DNA of 64,000 nt from assembly GCA_012845835.1 (NCBI GenBank), contig JABAKD010000010.1, forward strand, positions 16,937,204 to 17,001,203. Reading direction: 5' to 3'. Position numbers and translations under genes: made by a program. Positions within the stretch are counted from its first letter, which is position 1; every line of letters begins with the position of its first letter. Origin of the DNA: Undaria pinnatifida (taxonomy: Eukaryota > Sar > Phaeophyceae > Laminariales > Alariaceae). The notes beneath the pieces are model-generated. The model saw nothing but the letters and a program-made list of their open reading frames with translations. It had not been told where the DNA came from and did no database searches. Below are positions 48,801 to 60,800 of the stretch, one piece after another.

Positions 48801-51800
48801 GCGGATCCGGCCCGTTTTGTTTAGATTGTTACTTTCGCCCACCCAGGCCATTTTTTTTAAATCTTGCTTTGGCCGCCCCAACCCGACCGGACCCGACCAA
48901 CCAGATCCCACCCAATCCAATCCAACCCAATCTGTTGCCGTACAGTTACCGCACAAGTACCGCACAATCACCGTACAAATACAGTACAATTACCGCACAA
49001 CTACACCGTTACCGTACAATTACCGTACAGTAGCCTTACACTTTTCTTAAAGCTATCGTACAATTACCCCACAGTTACCGCGCAATTACCGCACAATTAT
49101 CGTAGAATTATCGAAAAAATACCATACCATTACCCAACAAGTACCGTACAATTGCCGTACAACTACCGTACATTTACCGTACAAGTGCCTTACAGTTGCC
49201 ACAGCAGTTACCGCACCTGGTGGCTGAGTATCTTAGCCTTGAGGTCGTCCGCAAAGGACCCATGCGTCCGCGGGCCGGCAAGAGACAAGGCGGGTTCAAG
49301 CCCATTGAATGCTAGCATCGCCAGACAAAGTCACAAGAGGTAAGCGAGGAAACCACCAAAGGGAGAGTAAGGGAAGGGAATGGGGGGAGGTTTGGGGGCG
49401 GGGGTTAACGGAGGGTCAGGTGGGGCTCATCATCGGATAGGGCCGTCGACTCGGCCGCACGACCACGCTGGGGCCCACAAAAAGACGGGTAAGTTCGACA
49501 CTTACTTCGAACGAACGTTTTGTACGAAACAACGAAATCTGACGCTTGCGTTTTTGCATTCTTCACAAAACAATCTTCCTGGCTCTCCGATCGGAGGTTG
49601 GGTAGCGACGCGCCACGGCGGTAATGATGGAGGCCTGTCAAGAGACAGGTTCTAGCTGTCAGGGGGGCGACTACGAATGTGTAAAAGCTAAAAGCTAAAA
49701 GCTCTTACACTGAGCTAGTCAAGGTATGGATGGTTCTACACCCAGCACCTAAAAAATAGCACTACTTGACGAGCTCAGTGCATTATACTCAGTTATTTAG
49801 CGGGGGGGCTCTCGACGTGCCCTAGCTAGTCAAGGTACAGGCGGTTGTTGACCTAGCACGCGAAAAAGCACCTACTTGACGAGCTCAGTGCACCATACAC
49901 AGGGACTGAAATAGGAACAACAACGAAACGAGATAAACAAATGAACGAAAGCAAACAATAACAACAAAGTAACCACCACAAGAAAGAGAAACAACACGCG
50001 AAAAAAAGAAGAAAAAAAAACACAACAAAAAAAAGAGACGAAAGAAAAACACTCTGACAAACACAAAAACACAAAAAAAACATGAAAACAATGCAAAAAC
50101 CGAAACCAAAACACGACAAAACACCACGAAACAAGTACAGAAAACACAAGCAAGCAGACAAACAAACAAAAATCGAAAGGAAAACAAAAATCACCCGCAG
50201 ACGTAGTCACGAATCCACCCGCAGGTTCCATCGCATCCATCCCGAGGAACATGTCGTCGTCGTCGTCGTCGCCTTCCGTCTCCATGAAGCGTCGGAGGAC
50301 GGTGGCCTCCATGCCGATCACGCCTCCCCCTCCCTCGCCCGCCTGCATCCGACAAAAGCACGCAAAACAATAAACGAAAAACAACAAAAACGCGGCAAAC
50401 AAGTACAAAGGTGAAAACACAACATTCCGACGCCAAGCCTTCCCACGGTAGGTAGGGGTTGCTACGAGTTTTGGGCAAAAGGGCCTTTTTTTCTGGTCGG
50501 TTGACCTCTTCCTGTGAGGAGCTACCGGTTAGTTTCATGCCGTCGCAGTTACGAGTACATTTTATAAAACTATTTCAAGGACGTCAGCCGTGAGTTCGAC
50601 GAATTTCGGGTCAATACTCATATATGCAAGCTGCGTTGTTGGTACTTATAATATACTTTGTGGGTGAGTTTTTCCATAATGGGAGGGGTCATATTGTTTT
50701 GTTAAAAAAACAAACACACACGTATAGACGAGTATATACATTATAAAAAATATTTCAAGGATGTCAGCCGTGAGTTTGACGAATTTCAGGTCAATACTCA
50801 TCTTTGCAAGCTGCGTATATGGGTGATTTTTTTATTTCTTTTTTTCACTGTAATGGTAAGTGTTGGTATTTTTACTTTAGGTGGGAAATTTTGAGCTAGA
50901 TCTAACATCACATCTATTTTATAAAATTATTACTGTAGTTCCCACTATACTTCTCCATTATATGTATGGTAGACATTTGCTTTAGGACTACACGAGCGCA
51001 TACCAGTGTTGGTCATATTATATGTATTGCGCGAACGCATGCCTCCAAAGCCATGGTTCGGGTGAGATTTCATTCAGCTCCTCCTATTAGGACCTCAAAA
51101 AATTCATAGAATCTGCCGTCCCCCTACCGTGGGATGACTCAAGACTCACGCACGCCAGAATGCCCCCCCCCCACCCCCGCCTCCCCCCGCCCCCCGGACT
51201 CCTCCCCCCTCCCCCTTCCACCACCACAACTCCCGAAAACAACCGCAACGGAGGAGAGTCGTAAACGGGTACACGCAAGCCCGCAAAAACCCTCACGCTC
51301 ACCTCGCCAGCTGACATAACCGGAGAGCGTTCGTACGAGCTACCATCACCACCTGGGGCTGACGTCCCTAGCCCAACCAGCCGCAATCCCGCCGCTCCCC
51401 CGCCGCCCGCCCCTCCCCCGCACGCCACCCCCCGCTCAGCCCAACCACCACCAACACCTGCACCAGCGCCAGCGCCAGCGCCAGAACCTGCCGCAGTCGC
51501 TGCCGCCGCCGTGCCAAAGTTGAAACCGTCATCGTCGAAATCGACATCGTCGTCACCCCAGTCGTCGAGAGCGTTTGCGTCCAACGCTTTGAGGAGCAGC
51601 GGTTGATTCCGGGCATGCTCTGTGCGGCGTAGTCAATGGTCGGTTTTCGAGGAGAGGTGGGAGGGATTGGGGGGGGGGGGGGAGGGGGAGGGAGGGTGGT
51701 TGGAGGTGCGTAATGTCTTGGGGCATGGTGCTGTCGTTAGTCGTCGACATGCAATTTTCATCTTCGTCCGATAAGGTCAAGCTTTCTTTTTTGCATTTCA

Positions 51801-54800
51801 TTTCCTATCCCAACCATCCACTCACCCACCCACCCACCCTCGCACCCCACCCCACCATATTTCTTCATCCGACGAGGTTAAGACATACCTGCTATATACA
51901 TATATGTACCCTGGTACTTTTTTTCCTATCCCACCCACCAATCCATCCACACTCAAAATTTGCTCCTCCTTCAATTCGTCACACAGCTTGCCAATTTGCG
52001 TATCTTCGGCCTTAATCGGCCGAACTCCCAACTGACGAATTCTCAAATATTTCTAACGTAGTATTACTGAAATAGTAACCTAACATCTGCTGCCTTTGAA
52101 GCCCTCAAGCATTGCTTAGCCTCACCCCACCCCACCCGCCCTCACCCCATCCCAACCCTATCCCCATCTCACCCCACCCCACCCCATCCCACTCCACCCC
52201 AACCCCACCCAACCCAACCCACCCACCCCATAACCCCATCCCACCAACTGAGCGATCCATTATTTGAGCTTCGTTCAACGATACTTACCTTCTGCTGCCT
52301 TGAGGGCTCTCAAGCTCTGCTTAGCCTCTTCCGACGCTGGCACAACCGTCGCCACTTTCTCCGGATGCTGCGCCCCCGCCCCCGCCCCCGCCCCTTCAAT
52401 GCCTCCAATTCTCCCAGAAGACCCCCCGCCGAGAGACAAGGGCCTGGATTCGGGGAGGGGTGGCATCACCAAACCTAGCTCCTGTAAAAGTGAGAAGATG
52501 ACAGTTAGAGAGAAAAATTAGCCTTTTGGAAAAAACCCATGGGAATAACTATATACCCAATCAGCTCCGCGGTATACATGTCACGTACACCATTCAGCAC
52601 TCAGCCTATCCCCCCCCCCTCCCCCAACCCCCACTCCCCCCCCCCCGAATAACGAACTCCTCTTCAAAAGTCAGATTATGTTCGCCAAATAGTGACATAC
52701 TACTTCGAGCACACTCTTAGCAGAACAAAACTTCCTTTCCGTCAGTTTTTTTTTTGCCAAGAAAAAACGAGTACTCTTTAGCAGAACAAAAAAAACTTCC
52801 TTTCATTCAATTTTTTTTTTTGGCCAAACAGTGACATATGCCTCCATATAGCGTGGAACGCATCTGAACTTACCAAATAAGTATTCCTCGCACGTACCCT
52901 GCCCCCAAAAGCACTGTACACCCCTATCACCACACACGCTAAACAGTGGGTACCCCCGATTTAAGAGCGCCCCGTGGCAAGCCGAAACAAGCGTTCTTCA
53001 CTACACATTGCTCTGATCTGTAGTGGGAAACATATAGCTTCAAGTATCGGCGGTACACGCCGATTTGACCGCTCTCAACCCCTTTAGGGCCCAAAAACCT
53101 CTCCCTACACTAATTCCAAGTGAACTGTCGCCAAAAAACGGGAATCCAGTTGTGAAGGCGTTGAGTCCCGCGTGTTCTTATCCTGGGCGCTCTTAAATCG
53201 AGGTACCCACTGTATCTCGAAAAGTGCTACAGTGTATTCTATACCCCTAACGCTAGCGCGCATCTTACACCATCCCTATTCCTAGCACATACCCTATCCC
53301 AATCCTGATCAAAGTCCTGGCCTTCCTCCTTCGAGCCGACTCTCCTCTTAGCCGCGGCCAGTGCAGCCGCAGGCGGGGGGATGTTGCCCAATCGCAACCC
53401 GCGGCTGACGCCTGAGGCGGCGTTCTGGGGAGGAGGAGGAGCATCCGCCTTCCCCCCCCCCTGCTGCTGCTGCTGTCGGCTGGGCGATGGTACAGTCTCG
53501 TTCAGGTTTGCGATGCTCGTGATATCTCGGACATCACTGGGGACAGAGGGAGAGGGGGGATTAGGGGGTTGAGGGGGGGGGGGGAGGGGTGGAGGAGAGG
53601 AGGGGTGGAGGGGTTGAGGGGGATGGGAGGGGGGGGGGGGCAGAGAGTCGTGTGAGAAGCGGAGTACTCGTGGCAAAGTGCGAGTTAAAATAACTGTTTC
53701 AAGTGTTTTAGTGCTAAAAAAAGCTGCTGTCCAATCAAAAAGCTGCTATCCAATTTTTGAATTGAGCTAGGGTTATGTGTCCCTAAAACATGGGTGTGTT
53801 TGTAGGGAAGGCGCGAATAATGATTGCTTACAGAGGAAACGAGCAACCTTTAGCGAGGAAGGGGGCACGGGACCGCACCTGGCCGGTCCTGCATGCTCTG
53901 CTCGTCCATGTTCCAAGAGTCGAAAGTTCTAGAATTCGAGCACCACGCGGTCACCGCATATAACAAAGATATTGGCAGGAAAGAGACACGCGCCGTGCTT
54001 CGCAGGGGTACGCAGAAGGGCGCCATCCAATAAAAAGGGTGATAATCACTTCTCCAACGGGCTGTATGATACCAACGACAAAAGTAAAAACAAATAAATC
54101 CAACCATCCACCACGTCACACCCCCGTCCCCCTCTCTCTTTCCCCTCCTGCATGGTAGAGCCCCGTGAGGCAGAAACATTTGGGGACAAAGACCCCCCCT
54201 TCCCTTCTTCGAGTACGCCCCCCTTCCCCCCTTCCGGAACACGCCTCTGATGCGACTCACTTCTCGGACAAGTCGTATCGTCGATTGGGCGAGCGAGCCT
54301 GCATCAGCTGTGCGGCCGTTCGAACCGTTTTGAGCACCGTCTGCCGCTGCGTGTCATCCTGACCAGGATTCAGTTCGACGTTTTCTACCTGCATTGTCTG
54401 TAGCGAGAACGACAAAAAAGCGAGTATCAGGCAAGCGTTAACCGCGACCTCAGAGGGAACATTGATTAAAAACAAGCGGCGACTAAATAGCAGCATCAAT
54501 AGCACGTAAAAACGCGGGCTGGTAGATAGGTAGGGCGATGGGAGTGATGGGAGGGCGCGACACGTATGTCCAATCACCGCAGCATACACTCCCTCAGTCT
54601 GGTTGGCTGATAACAGCGTCACTGGTTGGCCGATGGGGGCCTAACTGTGATTGGTTGATAGGAGGCTTACTCTGATCGGCCGATAGGACCGTCAATCTGA
54701 TTGGCTAACATTAAAAGAAGCCTCACTCTGTTTGGTTGATAGCCTCACCCTGGTTGGTTCATGGAAGTCATACTCTGATTGGCTGACATAAGCTTGCCTC

Positions 54801-57800
54801 ACTTTGAATGGCTGATAAGAGCCTGACTCTGATTGGCTGACAGAGGCTCACTCTCATTGGCTGATGGGAGCCTCACTCTGAGTAGTTGATAAAAATCTCG
54901 CTTTGATTGGCTGATATTAGCCTCACGCTGATTAGCTGACAGGAAAACAAAACGCAACAACACCAGCGTGATGTAACCGTAAAAAAAAAGTACCTTCCGG
55001 AGGTGGTTGGTAGGGTTCTTGAGCCAAGGGTGTCGAAGCAGCTCCACCGCCGACTTTCTCATCTGACAGGCAAGCGACAAGCAAGGGACACGAGCAAATA
55101 TGTCAGGAGACGGTCAGTCCAGGGAAAACGCCAAGCGGTCAGTCAAGGGCGTCAAACCGATCGTTCGACACTACAGCCAAGTAGTTTGGCGTTAGTCAAG
55201 GCAAATTATTGGAAAATTGCCGTCGGTCAAGGGCTGAAAGTGCCCGTCTCCTGACACCTTTGATGCGCGACAAAGCTGTCAGGAGATGGTCAGTCAAGGA
55301 AAAACGTCCAGCGGTCGGTCAAGGGTGCCAAACCGATCGTTCCACACTAACACCTACTAGTTTGGCGCCAGTCAGGGTAAATTATCGGAAAATTGCCGTC
55401 GGTCAAGAGCAGAAAGTGCCCGTCTCCTGATATATTAGCCTCAGAGGGTCGGGGTGGGCGTTTCCTCGGGCGGTTAATGCAGTTGATTGCTATCTCGTCT
55501 CCCCGAAGCAGTGATTTGATGATTTCCTAGCGCAGTAGGGGTCTCCCAGCAAGGCGTTGGCGTGCCGCCATCTGCAATATGGCAGCCTTATTGGGTGAAA
55601 CCGCCGTTTTAGTTCCAGGGTATGAACGAAATTCCCCGGTCGCCCCGTTCGTGTTGTACAGCAGTACCGATTATTTTTCGCGAAAAAAAACAATCGACGC
55701 GCGCTACGATAGAGGTCAGCACTTCTTGTCGAAAACGGTTTCTGGCTGACGGGGCTGACGGGGCTTCTTAACCCCTTTTAAGAGGTCCCCCAAATCCCTC
55801 CGTATACTAACTTCAATTTTCCCCACAAACCAAGGGTTTCCAGCTGTAAAGGCGTTAACAACCCAAAATCGTCGGAATTTCCTTCTTTTTCTACACGATT
55901 TTTCTTGTATACCTCGTAGGTCATGGGATTGCTCGTCGGTACCTGTATCGGTTTTAGTCTTCTCCAGAGGACCGGTTTTTGGAGGGGTCTTAACGCCTTT
56001 ACAACTGGAAACCCGTTTATTGTACAAAAATACTTGGAATTAGTATAGAGAGGGGTTTTAGGGCTCTAAAAGGGGTTAAGGCTTCTTACGTGGGGGAATC
56101 TCAGAAAGAAAAAAAAGTGGTGCGCTTCTACCGAGTCTCGTCCGGTTGCACTTTCATGTTCATCGAAACTTTTTTTTTTTTGGGGGGGGGGGTGGGGTAT
56201 AATACTCAATAGCTCCTCATGTGAGGAGCGTCTCAGCAACAAACGGCTGCACGTGGGAGGCGTTTATACATAAGGAGGCATCACACAGTGTAGGGGTTGC
56301 CCTTGTGGGGCCAAACGTTTTTTTCTGGCCGGTTAAAAGCTCTTCAAGCGAGGAAGTGCCGGTTAGTCTCGATACTTTCACGAGCACATTGTTTTAGGAC
56401 TACACTCGCGCGCATACAAGTGTTGGTCGTATGTATTGCGCGAACGAACGCCTTCGAAGTCATGGTTCGGGTGATATTTCATTCAGCTCCTCCTGTTAGG
56501 ACCTCACAAAATTCTTACAATATGCTACACCCCTGCTGCGGGATGACTATACAGTACTAAGGTTGCACGGCGACCGTACCGTTACAGCAGTAGCAGTAGT
56601 ACGCGTCACAAAAACACTTGTCGCACCTGGGCCTGCTTCTTGAAGCACTGCAACAAGAAATCTCTGAGCGCAAGAGAGATGCCGTCGGGCATTGGCGGAT
56701 GGTCGTCCTGAACGATTTTATACAACGCCGTCATCTGCACGACCGCCACCAAAAACGCACAACAAAATAGCATGCAGTCCCAAACAAGGGGGTGGGTGGG
56801 GGAGGTGGAGGTGGGGGCGTGAAGAGGGAAGGGAGGAGACGTGGAGGGGGAGGGGGGGGAAGAAAGCGAAGAAAGATTGGCGACACCAAAATAAATCAGA
56901 AGACGAAACCACACTGCCGAGTGCATACACAAAAAAATTACATCGATCCAACCTGCTGGTATTGAATTTGTATCATATATCACCGTTCCACTCCAACAAC
57001 GAAAAGCCGATCGCTGTTTCGTGTGCCTCTCCATAAGAGCGACAACCATCTGCAAAAACCAACATCCCATGCCCATGACGAAGCCAGCCCTCTTGTCCGT
57101 AGCCCTTAATATACCAGCATGTACTACAACAGCAGTGTGTATGTGAGTTGTACTGTGTCCACTGCAAGCACTATCGTATGTACTGTATGCTGTCTACTGA
57201 ACGCACTGCCGCATTATACCCCTCCTCAGCTCGGGGCGACTAACCTGAGGGAGGTCGAAGTAAGGAGGCTTTCCCTCCAGCAGCTCGATGATCGTGCACC
57301 CCACCGACCACACGTCGCAAGCCGTCGTGGTGCCCGTCATCTCGATGATTTCAGGCGCCATCCAATACGGCGTGCCCACCTTTCATCAACCGAGTGTAAA
57401 ATTGTTGGTTTACAGCGGGTAACGGGTGAGTAACAAAGTTTTGTTTTTGTAGGCACGCGGAGCGGAGAGCGCACCCGCTCTATATTGATTTAGGTTTTCG
57501 CACTAAGAATAATCAAAACTGCAGCACGACGTATTTTAAGGCAAATGCTTAAAAGTGAGAACACCAAAACGACCACAACAATAAACCAAGGACAACAAAC
57601 CACCACACCCCCACCAGCACTACCACCGCCAAAAAACACCACATCACCGCTAACTCTCCCACCCCTACCACCACCCCCACCGCCAACATCACCACCACCA
57701 CCCACCACCACCACCACTCACCACCACCCACCACCACCCACCCCCACCACCACCCACCACCCACCACCACCACCACCACCACCCACCACCACCACCACCC

Positions 57801-60800
57801 ACCACCACCGACTTCACCCTTACCACCCCCACCCCCACCCCTACCACCACCACCACCACCATTGCACCTCCCCCCACCACCCCCACCCCCACCCCCGCCT
57901 CCACCCCCACCCGCACAACCACCACCATCATCACCACCACCACCACCATCCCCATCCCCACCCGCACAACCACCACCATCATCACCACCACCACCACCAC
58001 CATCCCCATCCCCATCCCCGCCACCCCCATCGTCAGCACCACCTAAAATCTTCCACCATCACCACCATCACCCCGCGGACCCCCAGCACCACCGCCACCA
58101 ACACCACCAACATCACTGCCACCCCCAGGTGGACAACCACCACCATCACCAAAATTACCACTAGTACTACCACTACAACTATCAACATCCCCACCCCAAC
58201 CCCCAAGCACACCACCACCACCACCAACAACAACAGCAAGGACAACACCAACACCACAACTACGAAAAACGCTCACCACGTCCATGTCGAAGGCCTGCTT
58301 GTCGGAGAGCTTCATCGCAACGCCAAAGTCTGCAAGCTTGACCAGACCGTGTTTTGTGGTCAAGATGTTGGCGCCTTTGATATCTCGATGCAACACGCCC
58401 TGATCGTGAAGATACTTCAGACCCTCCAAAACCTTGTCGTTGCCGAATAGAGAAGATGCCGCCGACACCGAAGCGATTGCAAACGAGGCGGGAGGGATGA
58501 GGAGAGGGGGGGGGGGGTGGGGTTGGAGGGGTACTAGAGAAGAGTGAGTGAAGGTCGTGACAGGAAAGCAGCACTCGCAGCAACAGCTACAGCAACAGCA
58601 GCACCAGCAAAACGGCTGAACAAAAGCAACCTTCAGATACCCCACAGAGCAAAACACCCGGCGATGCTAATCAAATACACGAACTGGAGAGCGCCCCCCC
58701 TCCCCCCCCCCCCGTAACATCTCTCCACCCATTAGCCCCCTCTTTCCCCGCAGCGTAAGCCATCCCAACATCGCACCCCATCCTAGCTACCCCGCACGCA
58801 ATATCTGCCTGGCCAGTGAAAACCCGACGTGCTCCGTTCCGGCATTATAGGGATGCGAGAGTGTACTGTCCACGGACACGCATGATACGATGATTCACCG
58901 CCCCCCCTCCCCCTCCCAACATCGCCTCCTGTCTAACCTGGGTCATGTAGATCGCCGTCAGCGACTCCGAGAAGTTTCCGAACTTTTTGCACATCGCCGA
59001 CAGCGAGCTCTCCATGATCCTGACAAAACAAGGGTACACCCATCGGATAGATCAGATCCCCACTGCAGGTTCTATCAATAGATCTATCGTGAGTTGGGAC
59101 ACAGATACAGATCATGCACATACCTAAAAGGTACCTGGTACACGTTATCACGTTGAACGTGTACACATCGCACAGGTCGCACCAGATCAGATTGTAGTGT
59201 GCTCACAATCCCCACCCACACGTACGACAATTTTCACACCCTGTTAACTATTACTGCGGAAAACATGCACCGATAATTCAGATCCCGTACACGAGCCCAT
59301 GTGGAAATTTGTACAGATGATGCAGATCCTTGAAAATAATTATTTGTGTGATCTTTACAGTGATCTGATCCGTTCGATGTGTGAAAAATTGCCAAGCGAC
59401 CGGGGCAGCGGCGGTGTTGGTCGTGGTGGAGGTGGCTTTGCAAGGGGGCGAAGCGAGCACCAAACCGGGTAGGCACAAGGTATAGGCCGGACGTGTGCGA
59501 CGGCTGGCTCACTCCAGTACGATGTGAAGGTGCCCCGCCGTCTGGATGGTGTCGATGTACTTTACGATGTTTGGGTGGTTCAGCTTCTTCAGGAGGTCGA
59601 TTTCGCCCTGCAAGCGACGACGACGACGATGACGACAAAAACACACACAAAGAAGGAGTGTCATCAAGATAAAGTGTATATTAGAGTCCCTACCTGCACC
59701 GTAGCGGCATAGACACACACCTCGTATATCAAAATTAAAAATTAAAACCTGGTAGGTCGAAGAAACCGACAAACGAAGAACGCGTATTCAGACAACACCA
59801 GAACACCCCTTCTCCCCCCCTCCCCGCTTCCGGTCAATCGAGTCCTTGCTTCTTCCCTCTGGAAATTGACGACGACGCACATGTAGCTGCTGCCCCTCCC
59901 TCCCTCACTACTTCCTTACCGTCGGCCCTTCTTTCCTTCCTCGCTCCCCCAACTTTGAGATACTGTACATAAAAAATACTCACAACTCAACAGTCTGTGA
60001 GCCGAAAAACTTCGAAATTCGGCAAAAAAATGCTCCCTCCGCCCACAACCGCCAACAGTCTTACAGAGTGACGGCTATAAAGCATTGCTGCAGAGTAATC
60101 GATGCAACTATGGAGAATCGAAAAACGAGTAGACATCCACAAAAGGCAGGTGCATGCGCTATCGGAGGAAATGACCACCCCCCCCGCCATCGCCTTCTAC
60201 ACTCCCCCCCTTCTCCATGCATCACCTCCTTCAGCCCCCCCCCCGCCCCCGCCCATCGCCACCTAGCCCACCCCACCGCCCCATCGCGTATTATCGTCCC
60301 CACCGCCACCCCCCCCAATGCTTCCTATAGCCCCCTCCCTTCCCCCATCGCCCCCTATAGCCCGCCTTCCCTGCATGACCTTTTACACACACCCCAGCAT
60401 CGCCTCCTCCAGCCCTCCCCTTTCCCCCATCGTCTCCTCCAGCCCTCCCCCCCCCTTACTCCCCAAAGCTCCTACAAGCCCCCCGCCCGCCGCATCGCCT
60501 CCTCCAGCCGTCTCGTATTTCTCCGTCTCGAAAGGGGTGCGTGGCCAACGGTCAAATGGTCAAGGCAAGCAACAAACGAATACGCCACCTCCCCCATCGC
60601 CTTCTGCAGCACCCGTCCCCCACCTCCGCTATCGCCTCCACCACCCTTCCCTCCACCAAATTCCCATTCACCCCTTCCACCCCCCCAACACCCCCCCCCC
60701 GACCCCATCCCACCTCACCCCACCCCACCCCGCCCCACCCCACCGAACCCAACCCAACCCCACCCCACCCTACCCCACCCCACCCAACCAACCGCACCCC

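Noticed and set aside
49853..50420. Minus-strand hydrophobic Phe/Cys-rich ORFs of 100-182 codons resembling membrane proteins
   Set aside because: Due to an A/C-rich + strand (AACAAAC runs) next to a kinase exon; only the [16 protein letters not shown] part belongs to a gene.
51960..52045. Possible kinase exon reading [20 protein letters not shown]
   Set aside because: The DNA is a copy of foldback family B also present at seven other sites, so the frame is fortuitous.
54590..54945. Cluster of ATTGG (CCAAT-box) words as a promoter
   Set aside because: They are units of a tandem repeat inside a kinase intron.
57545..58450. 301-codon + strand ORF rich in Pro, Thr and His
   Set aside because: Produced by CCACCA/CACC triplet repeats in a kinase intron; long frames are open on both strands and none matches a protein family.
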